From NCBI GenBank assembly GCA_047973435.1, contig JBKECA010000342.1, forward strand, positions 1-64,000: DNA of 64,000 nt. The letters are read 5' to 3'. Positions within the stretch are counted from its first letter, which is position 1, and the number at the start of each line of letters is the position of its first letter. Origin of the DNA: JBKECA01 sp047973435. GTDB lineage: Bacteria; Planctomycetota; Planctomycetia; Planctomycetales; Planctomycetaceae. Positions 7,783 to 18,917 of the stretch are shown piece after piece. The notes beneath the pieces were generated by a model, which had not been told where the DNA came from, did not search any database, and saw only the letters and a program-made list of their open reading frames with translations. The translations under genes were made by a program, and so were the position numbers.

Positions 7783-10077
7783 TTACTCAAGCTGCTTGTG
7801 GAAGCGGGACAGACTGAGGCCCAAAATGGCAATCGTGCATAACGTCAGCCCCAGGATATGCGGAGTCAGGTCGGCAAAGTCCGCTCCGCGAAGAACAATC
7901 CCCCGGAGGATTTCCAGGAAATGCGTGACGGGAATGGCATAGGTGGCCAGATAAATCGGGAACGGCATTTGAGCCCGCGGAAACATGAAGCCCGATAACA
8001 GCACGGACGGGAGCATAATCAGAAATGCGAACTGGATTGCCGCAACCTGCGTGCGGGCCAATGTCGAAACCAGCAATCCGAGCGCCAGACCACATACCAG
8101 AAACAAGGTCGACAACAGCACCAGCAACAACAGATCGCCGCGGATCGGCACGCCGAACCCGTATACCATCACACACAACACAATCAGGGTCTCGACAAAT
8201 CCGAGGAGGGCGTACGGAACCAGTTTGCCCAGCAGCAAACCGGCCCGGCCAACCGGTGTGACGAACAGCTGTTCCAGTGTGCCGAGTTCCCGCTCCCGGA
8301 CAATCGCGAACGACGTCAGAAACAGCGTGACCAGCTGGAGAATGATCCCAACCAGCCCGGGAACAAAGAAGTGAGCGCTCTCCAGATTCGGGTTGTACAG
8401 CAGGCGGGGTCGCACCTCGATTGGCAACACGGCATGTCCCGCGGCCGATCGCGATGGAACCCGCGGTAGCGAGTCGACAAACGGTTTCGCCCGCGCCAGC
8501 GACATGTTCAACCCCAGCAGGTTTGACGCCTGCAAGGCCGCAGTTGCCACCTGAGAATCGCTGCCGTCGATGAGCACCTGCACTTCCGCCTGTTCGCCCG
8601 TTAACAGCCGTTCGGAGTAGTTGGGCGGAATTCGCAGACCAACCTTCGCCCGGCCGGCAGTCAGTGCGTGGCGGAAAGCATCGTCGCTGTGAACACGCTG
8701 CTTAATCTCAAACGTCCGCGTGTTCTCGAACGCCGAGATTAGATCACGAGACGCAGTGCGGCCATCGAGATCATAAACCACGGCGGGGATGTGTTCGATT
8801 TCGGTATCGATTGCCACGCCAAAGATGAAGGTTTGCAGCACCGGGACCGCCAGGGCAAAGACCAGCGTCGAAGGCTGCCGCCGAATATGGGCGAATTCTT
8901 TTCTCAGGATGGCCCCCAGGCCAAACAGCGTCGAAAACGGACGCGGAGTCGGTCTGTCCGCTGTCGCTGGCGCACGGTGATCGTCCCGAGTTTCGAGCGG
9001 CTGCACGGCCGGTGTCGGCGAATCGGCTTCAGAAGGTGACGACGGCGGAAGAGTCGTCGGTACTTCCGTCGTCGGCGCTGCCTCGGACTCATCTGGGGCG
9101 CTGTCCGGAATGACGGTGGAGTCAATTGCGGTCGACGTAGTGCGATGTCCCGACGTGGTCTCTTGAGCGACTTTTCGAGTGAGTGTGACAAAGACGTCTT
9201 CCAGCGACGGGGTTATCTCGCGCGCTTCGCTGACCGATCCAATGTCTCTCTCGGGGGACCAGTTCTCCTCGGCCAGCACATGAATGGCCTGGCCGAAGAA
9301 CGTGGCATCGCGCACCTCAGGGGCCTGATGCAGCATCCGCAACGTGCCAACGGGATCGTCCGCGAGCAATTCCCAGCGTCGTGTTCCGGGGGGCGTCACT
9401 TCGCTGCGATTTTTCAGCTCCGCCGGCGTGCCATTGGCGATCAACCGGGAATTGTAAATGTACCCAATGCGGCTGCAGCGCTCGGCCTCGTCCATATAGT
9501 GGGTTGTGACGAGCATGGTCACGCCGTCGCCGGCGAGCCGGAACAGCAGGTCCCACAGGTCGCGTCGGGCGACCGGATCGATCCCCGCGGTCGGTTCGTC
9601 CAGAAACAGCAGAGAAGGCTCGTGAATCAGCGAGCACGCCAGCGCCAGACGCTGCTTCCAACCGCCCGACAAGGTTCCCGCCAGCTGGCGCGTCCGGTCG
9701 CCCATCGACGTCAGTTCCAGGACCTCCCGCTGGCGTTCGGCCAGATGCTCTCCGGTCAGTCCGTAGATGCCGCCATAAAAGTCCAGATTCTCCTGCACGC
9801 TCAGGTCGGCATAAAGACTGAAGCTTTGGGACATGTACCCGATCTGTCGCTTCAGCTGTTCAGCCTCCGTCTGGATGTCGAATCCGAGCACCCAGCCGTT
9901 CCCGGCGGTCGGGGGGAGCACTCCGCACAACATGCGAATGATGGTGGACTTGCCGCTCCCGTTAGGCCCCAGCAGACCGTAGATGGATCCCCGCTCGATC
10001 TCGAACGACACATCCCGAACCGCCGTCAGTGCGCCGAACGTCTTGGTCAGGCCGCGAACCTCGACAACGGGGTCCAT
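7783..10077 (-). CDS. ABC exporter, fused ATPase and ABC-2 permease
   Basis: A 764-residue fusion that normally corresponds to two genes of the YbhF/YbhS type. The ATPase half has Walker A GPNGSGKST (37-45), signature LSGGWKQR (136-143), Walker B LLFLDEPTAG (156-165) and switch histidine H193. A Thr/Pro/Ser/Ala-rich linker (306-380) joins it to an ABC-2 permease half with one early helix, a large periplasmic loop and five or so C-terminal helices (VTLFLTSFAIVRERELGTLEQL). The ATG overlaps the stop of the upstream HlyD gene by one base (TGATG), implying translational coupling. Only one permease half is encoded, so the transporter is probably a homodimer. The substrate is unknown; relatives export drugs or other small molecules. 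Confidence 0.92.
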   Translation of the reverse strand: MDPVVEVRGLTKTFGALTAVRDVSFEIERGSIYGLLGPNGSGKSTIIRMLCGVLPPTAGNGWVLGFDIQTEAEQLKRQIGYMSQSFSLYADLSVQENLDFYGGIYGLTGEHLAERQREVLELTSMGDRTRQLAGTLSGGWKQRLALACSLIHEPSLLFLDEPTAGIDPVARRDLWDLLFRLAGDGVTMLVTTHYMDEAERCSRIGYIYNSRLIANGTPAELKNRSEVTPPGTRRWELLADDPVGTLRMLHQAPEVRDATFFGQAIHVLAEENWSPERDIGSVSEAREITPSLEDVFVTLTRKVAQETTSGHRTTSTAIDSTVIPDSAPDESEAAPTTEVPTTLPPSSPSEADSPTPAVQPLETRDDHRAPATADRPTPRPFSTLFGLGAILRKEFAHIRRQPSTLVFALAVPVLQTFIFGVAIDTEIEHIPAVVYDLDGRTASRDLISAFENTRTFEIKQRVHSDDAFRHALTAGRAKVGLRIPPNYSERLLTGEQAEVQVLIDGSDSQVATAALQASNLLGLNMSLARAKPFVDSLPRVPSRSAAGHAVLPIEVRPRLLYNPNLESAHFFVPGLVGIILQLVTLFLTSFAIVRERELGTLEQLFVTPVGRAGLLLGKLVPYALLGFVETLIVLCVMVYGFGVPIRGDLLLLVLLSTLFLVCGLALGLLVSTLARTQVAAIQFAFLIMLPSVLLSGFMFPRAQMPFPIYLATYAIPVTHFLEILRGIVLRGADFADLTPHILGLTLCTIAILGLSLSRFHKQLE

Positions 10078-11204
10078 CAGGGGCTCCCCTGCAGCCAGAT
10101 GTCCGCTGCCATTCCGGGACGGAGCAGGTGTTCGGCATCCTGCAGCACGACCTTAATTCGAAAGACCTGCTGAGATCGCTCTTCCGGAGTCTGCACGTTG
10201 CTGGGTGTGAACTCGGCCTGACGGGAGACGAACCGGAGTTCACCTTGAAAGACCTGTCCCGGATAACTGTCGACCGTCACCGGCAGTTGCTCCCCGATCT
10301 GAAGATTGAGCCGATCCTCGGGGACATAGGCCCGCACCCATAGCGAGTCTGCGTCGATCAAGGACAGGACCGGAGCGTTGGGGGAAACGAGATCACCCGG
10401 CTGCAGATCGACGGCGTCCACCACGGTGGCGACAGGCGCCGTGATTTTGAGTTCCTGCAGCTGACTGTCGATGATGTTCCGGGCACTCTCCGCGACACGT
10501 TGTGCTGCGTAGGCCTGTGCAACTTCTTCAGGACGGTATCCGTTAACGGTCAGGTCGCGCGCGGCTGTCGCCTCGGCAACTTTGGCCCGTGCGGCCCGCA
10601 GGTCTTCGACACGGGTCCCTTCCTCCAGCAGGTCGAGCTGCTTCTGTCGGGCAACGACGCGGGCCTGAGAGGTCTTGAGTTCCTTTTGAGCCCGGTCCAG
10701 AGCATCTTGCGTTCCCGCACCTTCGCGACCGAGTTTGGTTTGCCGAGCCAGCGTTTCCTCGGCCAGTGTCCGCTCCGCGAGCGCCAGTTCAACATCGGCC
10801 CGGGCGGCGTCGATCTCCTGAGGACGCGGGCCCTGCTCCAGTCGATCCAGTTCCGCCTGCGATTGCTGCAGACGCGCTTCCGCCTGGGCTTTTTCCTCCT
10901 CGCGGTAGCCCGCCGTCAGCAAGTCGTGCTGGGACAGCTGGCGACTCAGCTCTGCTTCTGCCTGAGCACGTCGGTCCAGCAGGTCAAAGGGTTCCAGCTC
11001 CACCAGCACCTGACCAGGTTCAACTCGTACTCCCTCTTCAACGAGTACACGACTCACCCGGCCCCCAACACGGGAGCCGAGCCGAATTTCGTCGGCCTCG
11101 ATGAAGCCAGATACGGAGATCCGCTGGGGTTGGTGCTGACTGTACTGCAGCAGCGCCAGCAATCCGACGACGACGATCGCCAGCAAGATCAGCTTCCGGA
11201 CCAC
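10077..11204 (-). CDS. HlyD/YbhG-family membrane fusion protein
   Basis: A 375-residue periplasmic adaptor. It has one N-terminal membrane helix (LILLAIVVVGLLALL), a lipoyl/barrel-sandwich half (GSRVGGRVSRVLVEEGVRVEPGQVL), a long coiled-coil hairpin rich in Ala, Glu, Gln and Arg, the returning lipoyl half (ITAPVATVVDAVDLQPGDLVSP) and a beta-barrel domain. The GTG start at 11204 is chosen because AGGGAGGAG lies 6 bases before it; the longer reading frame back to 11312 begins with a non-membrane Arg-rich stretch. Its stop overlaps the ATG of the fused ABC gene, so the two products are made together. The outer-membrane partner is not in the window. Confidence 0.9.
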   Translation of the reverse strand: MVRKLILLAIVVVGLLALLQYSQHQPQRISVSGFIEADEIRLGSRVGGRVSRVLVEEGVRVEPGQVLVELEPFDLLDRRAQAEAELSRQLSQHDLLTAGYREEEKAQAEARLQQSQAELDRLEQGPRPQEIDAARADVELALAERTLAEETLARQTKLGREGAGTQDALDRAQKELKTSQARVVARQKQLDLLEEGTRVEDLRAARAKVAEATAARDLTVNGYRPEEVAQAYAAQRVAESARNIIDSQLQELKITAPVATVVDAVDLQPGDLVSPNAPVLSLIDADSLWVRAYVPEDRLNLQIGEQLPVTVDSYPGQVFQGELRFVSRQAEFTPSNVQTPEERSQQVFRIKVVLQDAEHLLRPGMAADIWLQGSP

Positions 11205-11966
11205 GACAAACTCCTCCCTTTGCTCATGTCTCCCGATCAACCGCCGACCGACTGCGAACATTCGCAGACGGGACGGAATTGCACAACCAGGACCCGCCCG
11301 AGTCCACGTCATTCGCTCAACCCAATTGACAATGTCGTTGACATCGCGCTAACCCGCAGAGTCATCACAGCCGTCACGATCACTACAGTCACTGCAATCG
11401 CCAAATTCAACGATTTGCCGTAACTGGAGTCTGGGAAGTCGCTTGCACTTCCGGTCGTGCCCATTGTTGGCATGTCGGATGTAGCGATTGTGCTGATGGC
11501 ACGGGCTATGCAATTCCTATCGATTGTCCTGAAGAACACGGCTGGCACGACAGCTGACCGCTTCGGGACGCGTGATGGTCACGACGTAATCGACTCCTGG
11601 ATTGAGAGCGAGTCGTGCAGCCGGAGACGAAAGTCGGAGCGGCGTGAGACACCGCTTTGTTCCAGACCGCTGATCCCGGTCAGAACGCTTTGGTCTTCGT
11701 GTTCCTTGTGCCGGGGCGGGGCTCAGTCACTGCAGGCTGAGCCCGCCCCGGTCTCTGCGAATTCCCGCCGTCTCGGGCGGATTCTGGTCGGCACGTTACC
11801 GCCGGCCCCATAGATGCGTGGCGTTGTTATCGGTGCAGGGCGGTGTCCCCGGATGGATTCGTCCGCAGACAGTCCCAAACGTTCGGCTGGCAGGTCCCAA
11901 GGGGCTGCCGCTCTGCACCGGAAGTCTCAAGTCTCACTGTCTCACGACAAACTAAGGAGCTGCACC
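11205..11966. other. 762-bp gene-free spacer
   Basis: This lies between the divergent HlyD and pilin-like genes. Small open frames here (for example 11309-11548 on the minus strand) have no ribosome site, no recognisable family and poor composition, so I do not call them. The one clear structure is the G+C-rich hairpin at 11711-11751. Promoters for both flanking genes should lie here. Confidence 0.5.
11711..11751. other. strong G+C-rich hairpin
   Basis: A 15-bp inverted repeat with a single bulged G. The left arm is CCGGGGCGGGGCTCAG, the right arm CTGAGCCCGCCCCGG, and the loop is 10 bases. No T-run follows on either strand, so it is not a standard intrinsic terminator. It could be a factor-assisted terminator, a leader structure of the pilin-like gene, or a protein-binding site. 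Confidence 0.55.
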
Positions 11967-12356
11967 ATGTTGACGCGATTTTGGAATGACGAGGTCGGTT
12001 TCATCATCAGTGCCGAGTTGGTTCTGGTGGCCACGTTGCTGGTCATCGGTCTGATCGTCGGTCTGAGTGAAATCCAGCATGCGGTGAACGCGGAACTCAA
12101 CGACGTGGCCGATGCCATCGGAAATCTCAACCAAAGCTATTGCTTCCGGGGCTTCTCCAAGCCGAACAACACCAAAGGGGGCGTCGGAGCCTACACTCGC
12201 GGTTCGATCTTCTACGATTCGATGGACGAGTGTGACAACGATCAGTGCACGATCGACTGCGACATGCCCATCGGCGAAGGTCCGAAGTTCGGCGGCGGCT
12301 TCCGTGGCGGATTTGGCGGTGGCTATGGCGGCGGAGCAACCTGTGCCGGCTTCTAG
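11967..12356 (+). CDS. Flp/TadE-like pilin-related membrane protein
   Basis: A 129-residue protein with an excellent ribosome site (AAGGAG, 7 bases before the ATG at 11967). The N terminus WNDEVGFIISAELVLVATLLVIGLIVGL resembles a class III (prepilin-type) leader: Gly at the cleavage point, Glu six residues on, then a hydrophobic helix. Next comes a short helical part (LNDVADAIGNLNQSYCFRGFS), a Cys pair region (DNDQCTIDCDMP) and a Gly/Phe/Tyr-rich tail ending in CAGF. Similar short planctomycete proteins are often misnamed as aminotransferases in databases. No prepilin peptidase or secretion ATPase is nearby. It is probably a surface or assembly pilin-like subunit, monocistronic and followed by a terminator. 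Confidence 0.75.
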   Translation: MLTRFWNDEVGFIISAELVLVATLLVIGLIVGLSEIQHAVNAELNDVADAIGNLNQSYCFRGFSKPNNTKGGVGAYTRGSIFYDSMDECDNDQCTIDCDMPIGEGPKFGGGFRGGFGGGYGGGATCAGF

Positions 12357-12406
12357 CCGATCATCAAAGAACCGGGTCGGCTGCGGCTGACTTGCGGAGG
12401 TGGGTC

Positions 12407-12454
12407 GAGACCCCGAAAGTCCTCTAACAGGGCCTTCGGGGTCTCTCCTGTTTT
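12407..12454 (+). terminator. intrinsic terminator after the pilin-like gene
   Basis: The stem GAGACCCCGAA pairs perfectly with TTCGGGGTCTC over 11 bp, with further partial pairing toward the loop, and a TTTT run starts 5 bases after the stem. It lies 50 bases past the stop of the pilin-like gene. It also separates that gene from the convergent radical SAM gene. Confidence 0.85.
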
Positions 12455-12468
12455 CAACCCGATCCGCC

Positions 12469-14475
12469 TCACGCCACTTTGCGAGCGGCCGCCGGCCTGG
12501 GCAGGTCCAGTGACACCAGCTCAGGTTCCGCGGTCGCGGACAGACTCAACGCCACCAACGGCGTCTCTGGAACTGTGGCCGGTGTTCCCGGCAGTGCATG
12601 GCTGTCAGGCCCACCGTCGATCGACCGCATCGGTATGCGGCTGACCGGCACTTCAGTGGTCGGTTCAATCTTGGCCCGGAACAGCTTCCACGCCCAGCCC
12701 AGGGTGCGCCGATACGTCATGGCCAGCGCCGCCATCCCCAACAGCTGCATCACAGCATCGAGAACGTGAGCGCGAAGTTTCAGGCCCACCTTGCGGACGA
12801 CCTTCTTCAGAGGTGAATAAGTCGCAATTTCCTCAGCGGGACGGGTCTCCGCATCGGCCACAGGGATGTAGGAGCGTGACCAGACCAGAGCAATCAGGAA
12901 GCGAATCGGATTGAAGAAGAAGGTGTACCCCAGCAGCAGGTTTAGCTGTTTCAACCAAGGGCGAGGGTGTTTGGACGCGACGACGTAGCCGCCGTCCATT
13001 GTATGCCGCTGGATGGCATCGCCGTTCACGCTCTGAAATGCGAGTCCCGAGGTGTAAGTGTCGGCGTACCATTTGGACCCCGGCGCTGGGGTCAGCATGA
13101 GCACCTGCATGTACATTGCGCCAGCTTTGCGCAGCGTCTGCAGCTGGTTCAGCAGGCCGTAATTGCTGCGCCAGGAGACGAGCGGCTGAGTGTCGTGGTG
13201 CATCATCATGGGCATCGGCACAATGCCCGCTTGTCGCAGCTTTGTGAAAGCTTCGATGGTCTTGTTTTCGCTTTGGCCCTTCTTGACCAGTGTGGCGGTC
13301 AAGTCTTCGACCCCCATCCACAGCCAGTTGAGACCCGCCTCGCGAAGCAGGGGGAGGTGGTCCTGCATCTGCAGGACGTCATGCACGGTCGCTTCCGTCC
13401 CCCAACGAATCTTGCACAACGGTCGCTGATGATTCCGCCGCATGCGGGCGAGCGGCTCGACCAGTTCGAGGGTTCGTTCGTGGTCATTCAGGAAGTTATC
13501 GTCCGTGCCAAAGAAGTTGGCGATGCCGTACGTTCCGGAGATCTGCGACAGCTCCTCCAGAACCCGGTCCCCACTTTTGGTGCGATGCTGATACTGGTTG
13601 TACGCGGGAATCGGGCAGTACTGACAGCGGAACTTGCAACCCATCGTCAGCAGGACCGACGAAATCGGCGTGTGCTTTTTGACTCGATGCACCGGGATGG
13701 CGGACGGACCCAAAGTCCGTCCTGAGGACGGTGGCTCAAGCAGCGAGTAACCAATGACCGGACTGGCGTGCTCGTCCAGATTGCCGACCAGACGTTGAAT
13801 GCCAGTGTCAACAAGTTCGTGGATCGTCGACGTCGGCGATTCCGAAACGGGGTAGACCAATCCGGGAATTTCATCGAGCGCACCGCAGCGCTTGGCTCGC
13901 TCGAAGGTGCTCCGCAGCGATTCGCCACTGGCTCGCATGGTCAGCAGCGTTTCCAGCAGCTGCAGCAGAATATACTCCTCCCCGGTGACCGCCAGATCCG
14001 CACGCGCTGTGGATTGGGGATCATTCCCGAAGGCGTGCCACGGCTCGTACATCGTCAGCGGCCCACCAACGATCACCAGCGGCCTGTGTGCGGGATCGAT
14101 ACGGCACACATCCGCCAGCAGCTTGGCGCATTCGCCCGAGTGCATTCCCATGCTGGAGAGGAGGAACAGATCGGGGATGCGACCGTCCAGCCGCATCTCG
14201 GACGGCGCAAACTCCTTGTTCCACTGCTGCAGGACAATGCGGGTCTTCGTAAAGCCCGAGTCGACCAGCGCGGAACCGAGCGCCCGCACGCCGGCCGGAG
14301 CCATTCGTAAATCGGCGAACACGAACGGCAGAATACGGGTCCGGTGATCGAATGCGTAGGCAATGACCGTCGTCAGGTCATGCTGGTCGGCAATCCGGCG
14401 AAGACGACGACGGATGTCGGTCATTTCGCCAGACGGGAGTAGCGTATCCCCCTTGGGGCGGCGTGGAAGTTCCAT
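12469..14475 (-). CDS. B12-binding-type radical SAM protein
   Basis: A 668-residue protein. Residues 35-180 form a Rossmann-like, cobalamin-binding-type domain (PDLFLLSSMGMHSG, PLVIVGGPLTMYEP, ADLAVTGEEY). The radical SAM core starts at GCKFRCQYCPIP (C280, C284, C287), with GTDDNFLNDHERT and the rest of the barrel following. The C-terminal 180 residues are basic and amphipathic or hydrophobic, followed by a Pro/Thr-rich tail. I see no DxHxxG base-on cobalamin histidine motif in the N-terminal domain. The ATG at 14475 is preferred (AAGGAT about 10 bases upstream). The product is unknown; related enzymes act in lipid, hopanoid or antibiotic methylation and rearrangement. Confidence 0.83.
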   Translation of the reverse strand: MELPRRPKGDTLLPSGEMTDIRRRLRRIADQHDLTTVIAYAFDHRTRILPFVFADLRMAPAGVRALGSALVDSGFTKTRIVLQQWNKEFAPSEMRLDGRIPDLFLLSSMGMHSGECAKLLADVCRIDPAHRPLVIVGGPLTMYEPWHAFGNDPQSTARADLAVTGEEYILLQLLETLLTMRASGESLRSTFERAKRCGALDEIPGLVYPVSESPTSTIHELVDTGIQRLVGNLDEHASPVIGYSLLEPPSSGRTLGPSAIPVHRVKKHTPISSVLLTMGCKFRCQYCPIPAYNQYQHRTKSGDRVLEELSQISGTYGIANFFGTDDNFLNDHERTLELVEPLARMRRNHQRPLCKIRWGTEATVHDVLQMQDHLPLLREAGLNWLWMGVEDLTATLVKKGQSENKTIEAFTKLRQAGIVPMPMMMHHDTQPLVSWRSNYGLLNQLQTLRKAGAMYMQVLMLTPAPGSKWYADTYTSGLAFQSVNGDAIQRHTMDGGYVVASKHPRPWLKQLNLLLGYTFFFNPIRFLIALVWSRSYIPVADAETRPAEEIATYSPLKKVVRKVGLKLRAHVLDAVMQLLGMAALAMTYRRTLGWAWKLFRAKIEPTTEVPVSRIPMRSIDGGPDSHALPGTPATVPETPLVALSLSATAEPELVSLDLPRPAAARKVA

Positions 14476-14957
14476 CGCAAGACATCCTTGTCTGCAGCAG
14501 ATCAGTGGTCGATACGTCGGCCGTCCCAACCGGTTTGCGGACGGGATTCATCATTGCGACCGAAGCGCGAAAGCGCCCAAACCATCGAACTGTCGCAGGT
14601 TCTTCGATTTCCAGCCAGTCCAATCTGCCAACCTCAAAAATTACGTCCGTCTCGGACGGGACCTCCGACGATAGAAACGGGGCCAGATGTTCATCTGTCA
14701 ACCCCACGCTGCGACATTTGCGGACGAATATACCGCACGCGGTCAATGTTGATACGTTTTGCCTCGCGGGGCTTTAACGTCCGAATCATCTCACTCGCTG
14801 CCGCGGGCAGAATAACAGACGTTCTCCGTGGAACGCGCTGCCTCCCAACCGCGAGCGAGAGTTTTCCCGATCGACCACTGCGGCTGTCCGCGGCGTGCGC
14901 AATCACTACACTGCCCGACGTCACGACTGATCGAGTTCACGTTGCCCCAATACTCCG
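14476..14957. other. divergent spacer holding repeat copy A
   Basis: This lies between the divergent radical SAM and alaS genes. Apart from the roughly 85-bp repeat copy at 14729-14814, I see no gene or RNA. No ribosome site precedes alaS. Confidence 0.5.
14729..14814 (-). repeat. 85-bp intergenic repeat, copy A
   Basis: On the minus strand this is almost identical to copy C at 38964-39049, with only a few differences. It keeps the right end (CCGCGTGCGGTATA), the small inner hairpin around GCCCCGCGAGGC, and the block GCAGCGAGTGAGATGAT. The left end has drifted from TATAC to TATTC. It lies 144 bases ahead of alaS, between divergent genes. Confidence 0.88.
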
Positions 14958-17585
<2,628 letters not shown>

Positions 17586-17860
17586 CCGTCGGCTGTGCCG
17601 CACTTGGGTCTTTAGACCGCCTGGCCGACCGCGACGGCACTGACCAATGGGGGCCAGCCCCGCAGGCAAAGGCCCAGGATCAACAAAAACGTCTCCTGGT
17701 CGATCGGATTCGAGTGGTCCGCTGTTCAGTCCGTCCTCGCCATCCTTGTGTTCCGACATCCGTTGCGCCACGCCGACCCGGTACACCCAGGCTCGAACGG
17801 TGTCGAACGAAGGAAACTTCACGGCGAGAACGAGCGGAGCGTCGATACCGCAGTCTGCGA

Positions 17861-18703
17861 TTACTCGTCGTAGCCGGGAATGTGAATTGAAAAGTTGGCG
17901 GCGCAATAGGGTTGATTCCATACCGAATTCAGGAACGCTTCGACCTCCCAGACCGGTTCTCCATCCAGCTGTACAATCAGCACGCTGGGGAGAGACAATC
18001 GTCCCAGGCCGTAGGTCCACGACTCGCCATCGGTTTCCAGGAACAGAGTGATCGCTGGGTTGCGACCATTGCATAGCAGAAACAGCGCCCCGTCGGATCG
18101 ATCGTGATCGGGCCGCGAAACGTAGCGGTCAATGGGCTTTGACAACAGACGCAGACGAACCTTCTGGCCCTCCACCGCCTGGGTCGCGGTAAACCTTTCT
18201 GCAAGTTGTTTCAGCTGAGCCCCGCGAAGGGCAGCCGTGGCCGCCGGTGCAGCGGCGTTCGGCAGGGTTTGGAAGTCGATCGCGGATCCGCTGGGGGTCC
18301 AGTTGACATCGTGAGATCGGGCGGAAAAAGGAACAGGCGTGATTGACAAAAAGTCGTAGACAATTCGTGCTCCGCCACCCAGGTAATGGGGATGGAGTTC
18401 GGTGGTGATGATCGCCTGTGGACGACCAGCCCGCCCCAGTCTCCATACGGCCGCATCGATGTAACCGCGGGTGTGATCGTCGTACCGAAAGAGGGGCTGG
18501 GATTCCAACTGTCCCGGAATTCCGGCATCCGGCGCAACGACTCGAATGGCTTGCGCCTGCGACCGCATCAGGTCCATGCGTTCTCCCGCCAGTCGCAGTT
18601 CGCGCTCCTGAGTCTCCTCGGCGCTCGCCAATCCACAGCACTGCACCGCCATCAGCAATATTGCCCACACAGGCGAGATGCAGGGGCCGTACGAAACTGG
18701 CAT
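17861..18703 (-). CDS. secreted protein of unknown function
   Basis: A 280-residue exported protein with a clear ribosome site (AGGAG, 8 bases before the ATG). It has a signal peptide (ILLMAVQCCGLASA) followed by a conserved-looking core: PLFRYDDHTRGYIDAAVWRLGRAGRPQAI, LHPHYLGGGARIVYDFLS and DRYVSRPDHDRSDGALFLLCNGRNPAITLFLE. The pattern of alternating short strands and aromatic residues suggests a beta-rich fold. I recognise no enzyme motif. I have the impression of a family confined to planctomycetes, which a database search should test. The nearest same-strand neighbour is the adenylate kinase-like gene, 214 bases upstream. Confidence 0.75.
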   Translation of the reverse strand: MPVSYGPCISPVWAILLMAVQCCGLASAEETQERELRLAGERMDLMRSQAQAIRVVAPDAGIPGQLESQPLFRYDDHTRGYIDAAVWRLGRAGRPQAIITTELHPHYLGGGARIVYDFLSITPVPFSARSHDVNWTPSGSAIDFQTLPNAAAPAATAALRGAQLKQLAERFTATQAVEGQKVRLRLLSKPIDRYVSRPDHDRSDGALFLLCNGRNPAITLFLETDGESWTYGLGRLSLPSVLIVQLDGEPVWEVEAFLNSVWNQPYCAANFSIHIPGYDE

Positions 18704-18917
18704 GTCAGGCTCCTGTTCTACAACACAGGGAGGGCATGGAGTTCGGCCATGACCTGCCGGATTCGCGAACGGGGCCCTTGCGTTGCCGCAAGCGGGGAAC
18801 CCAGTTTCGGCTGGCCACGCACCGATTGGACGATCAGACGGATCATACCAAAAACCGTAGCGAATCGCCGGTTGGCGCCCCAGCGAATGAGGTGGGTAGA
18901 GCTTCTCGGATCGCTTC

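Noticed and set aside
11309..11548. Small minus-strand open frame with one hydrophobic stretch
   Set aside because: There is no ribosome site or family resemblance, and it overlaps what should be promoter sequence.
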